Source: Epiperipatus broadwayi
Lineage: Eukaryota > Onychophora > Udeonychophora > Euonychophora > Peripatidae
Direction of reading: 5' to 3'
Length of the DNA: 64,000 nt
Assembly: GCA_028023455.1 (NCBI GenBank)
Contig: JAQFVV010012477.1
Location: 186,001 to 250,000 of the forward strand
Shown: positions 63,406-64,000 of the stretch, in pieces
Numbering within the stretch: position 1 is the stretch's first letter
How the letters are laid out: the number at the start of each line of letters is the position of its first letter
Position numbers and translations under genes: made by a program
Notes under the pieces: generated by a model
What the model was told of the DNA's origin: nothing
The model's database searches: none
The model's input: only the letters and a program-made list of their open reading frames with translations

Positions 63406-64000
63406 TTGTTGTTCTTTAAGTTAGATCCATGATTAAGATTATTTTATTTTATTATTTAATTTGGGAATACAAGAAAGTCATTAATGTGATGTAAGTATGT
63501 GAACCAAATTGTTATCCCATTCATATCATCATGAGTGTCATCCTAGATTATTAAAAAAAAAAAAAGAGTTATTAATAATTTTAAAGTCTCATCATTATGA
63601 ATTGAAATTAAAATTATTTACTGTATTAAGATATTATATGAAGGCTGAATAATATCTAATTGTTGTCTAGGATATATTCACTTATAGAATTAAAACCTGA
63701 GATAAAAAGTATGATAAGTTTTTTTTGAAGAATTTCTATTAAGAACATAAGACCACATTATACAGATTTAATTGTGTGTTTTTATTAGTGGTTATATGTT
63801 ACTGACAGCCCAGTTGGATGTGTTTGAGAGCAGTGTGATAGGTGCAAGCATAAAGTTACATTAGTGATTTTTGGCAATGAATATGATGACCTTGAATGAT
63901 TGAAGAGTACATTTAGTGATTTTTAGTGCTGCAACTAAGTTTCCATTTGTATGAGTTGTAGAATAGTTAGCATTGTTTTTTTGGTATCATAGATTAGATT
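63406..64000. other. A+T-rich intergenic DNA
   Basis: I see no gene or recognisable repeat. There is an A-run at 63551-63564. Confidence 0.45.

Overview
This is a very A+T-rich, intron-less-looking stretch of an animal nuclear genome, almost certainly an invertebrate. The evidence is the repeat content: RTE-, CR1/Jockey- and APE-type LINEs, Penelope-like retroelements with a GIY-YIG endonuclease, a Ty3/gypsy LTR retrotransposon, and very long (TAA)n, (TATC)n and (TA)n/(TG)n microsatellites. I cannot place the species; a mollusc, cnidarian or flatworm would all fit. No host gene is recognisable with confidence. One possible terminal exon near 4.7 kb is flagged as weak. All alignments were made by eye.

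Layout. From 1.8 to 4.2 kb lies a minus-strand, 5'-truncated RTE LINE joined to a (TA)n run. From 4.8 to 13.4 kb the DNA is A+T-rich with no recognisable gene; it includes one copy of a diverged ~2 kb duplication (9.2-11.3 kb, partner at 21.7-23.6 kb). At 13.4-13.7 kb a long inverted repeat carries a hammerhead-like core in each arm. From 13.77 to 21.45 kb is a minus-strand Ty3/gypsy element with ~2.09 kb LTRs. It lacks gag, the primer-binding site and the protease active site, and its pol is interrupted by a stop and a frameshift. At 26.4-26.9 kb is the first of three Penelope-like endonuclease fragments (the others are near 55.3 and 61.1 kb). Two of the three sit between private inverted repeats.

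From 29 to 48 kb is a LINE cluster. LINE-A (29.1-34.5 kb, plus) is nearly full length, with a CCHC/AT-hook ORF1 and an ORF2 carrying endonuclease, reverse transcriptase and a C-terminal zinc motif. LINE-B, LINE-C and LINE-D are partial relatives in the same orientation. Two CR1/Jockey-type LINEs lie between them on the minus strand: LINE-2 (34.8-36.8 kb) and LINE-3 (37.1-43.3 kb, with an ORF1 containing two PHD fingers). Every one of these elements abuts a (TAA)n tract, so the region looks like LINEs repeatedly inserting into, and extending, the same kind of microsatellite.

From 48 to 64 kb are two short interspersed repeat families (A and B), several long hairpins, and the last two Penelope-like fragments in otherwise gene-free A+T-rich DNA.

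The strongest candidates for something new are the (TAA)n-anchored LINE chain with an AT-hook ORF1, the Penelope-like fragments boxed by private inverted repeats, and the paired ribozyme-like inverted repeats.
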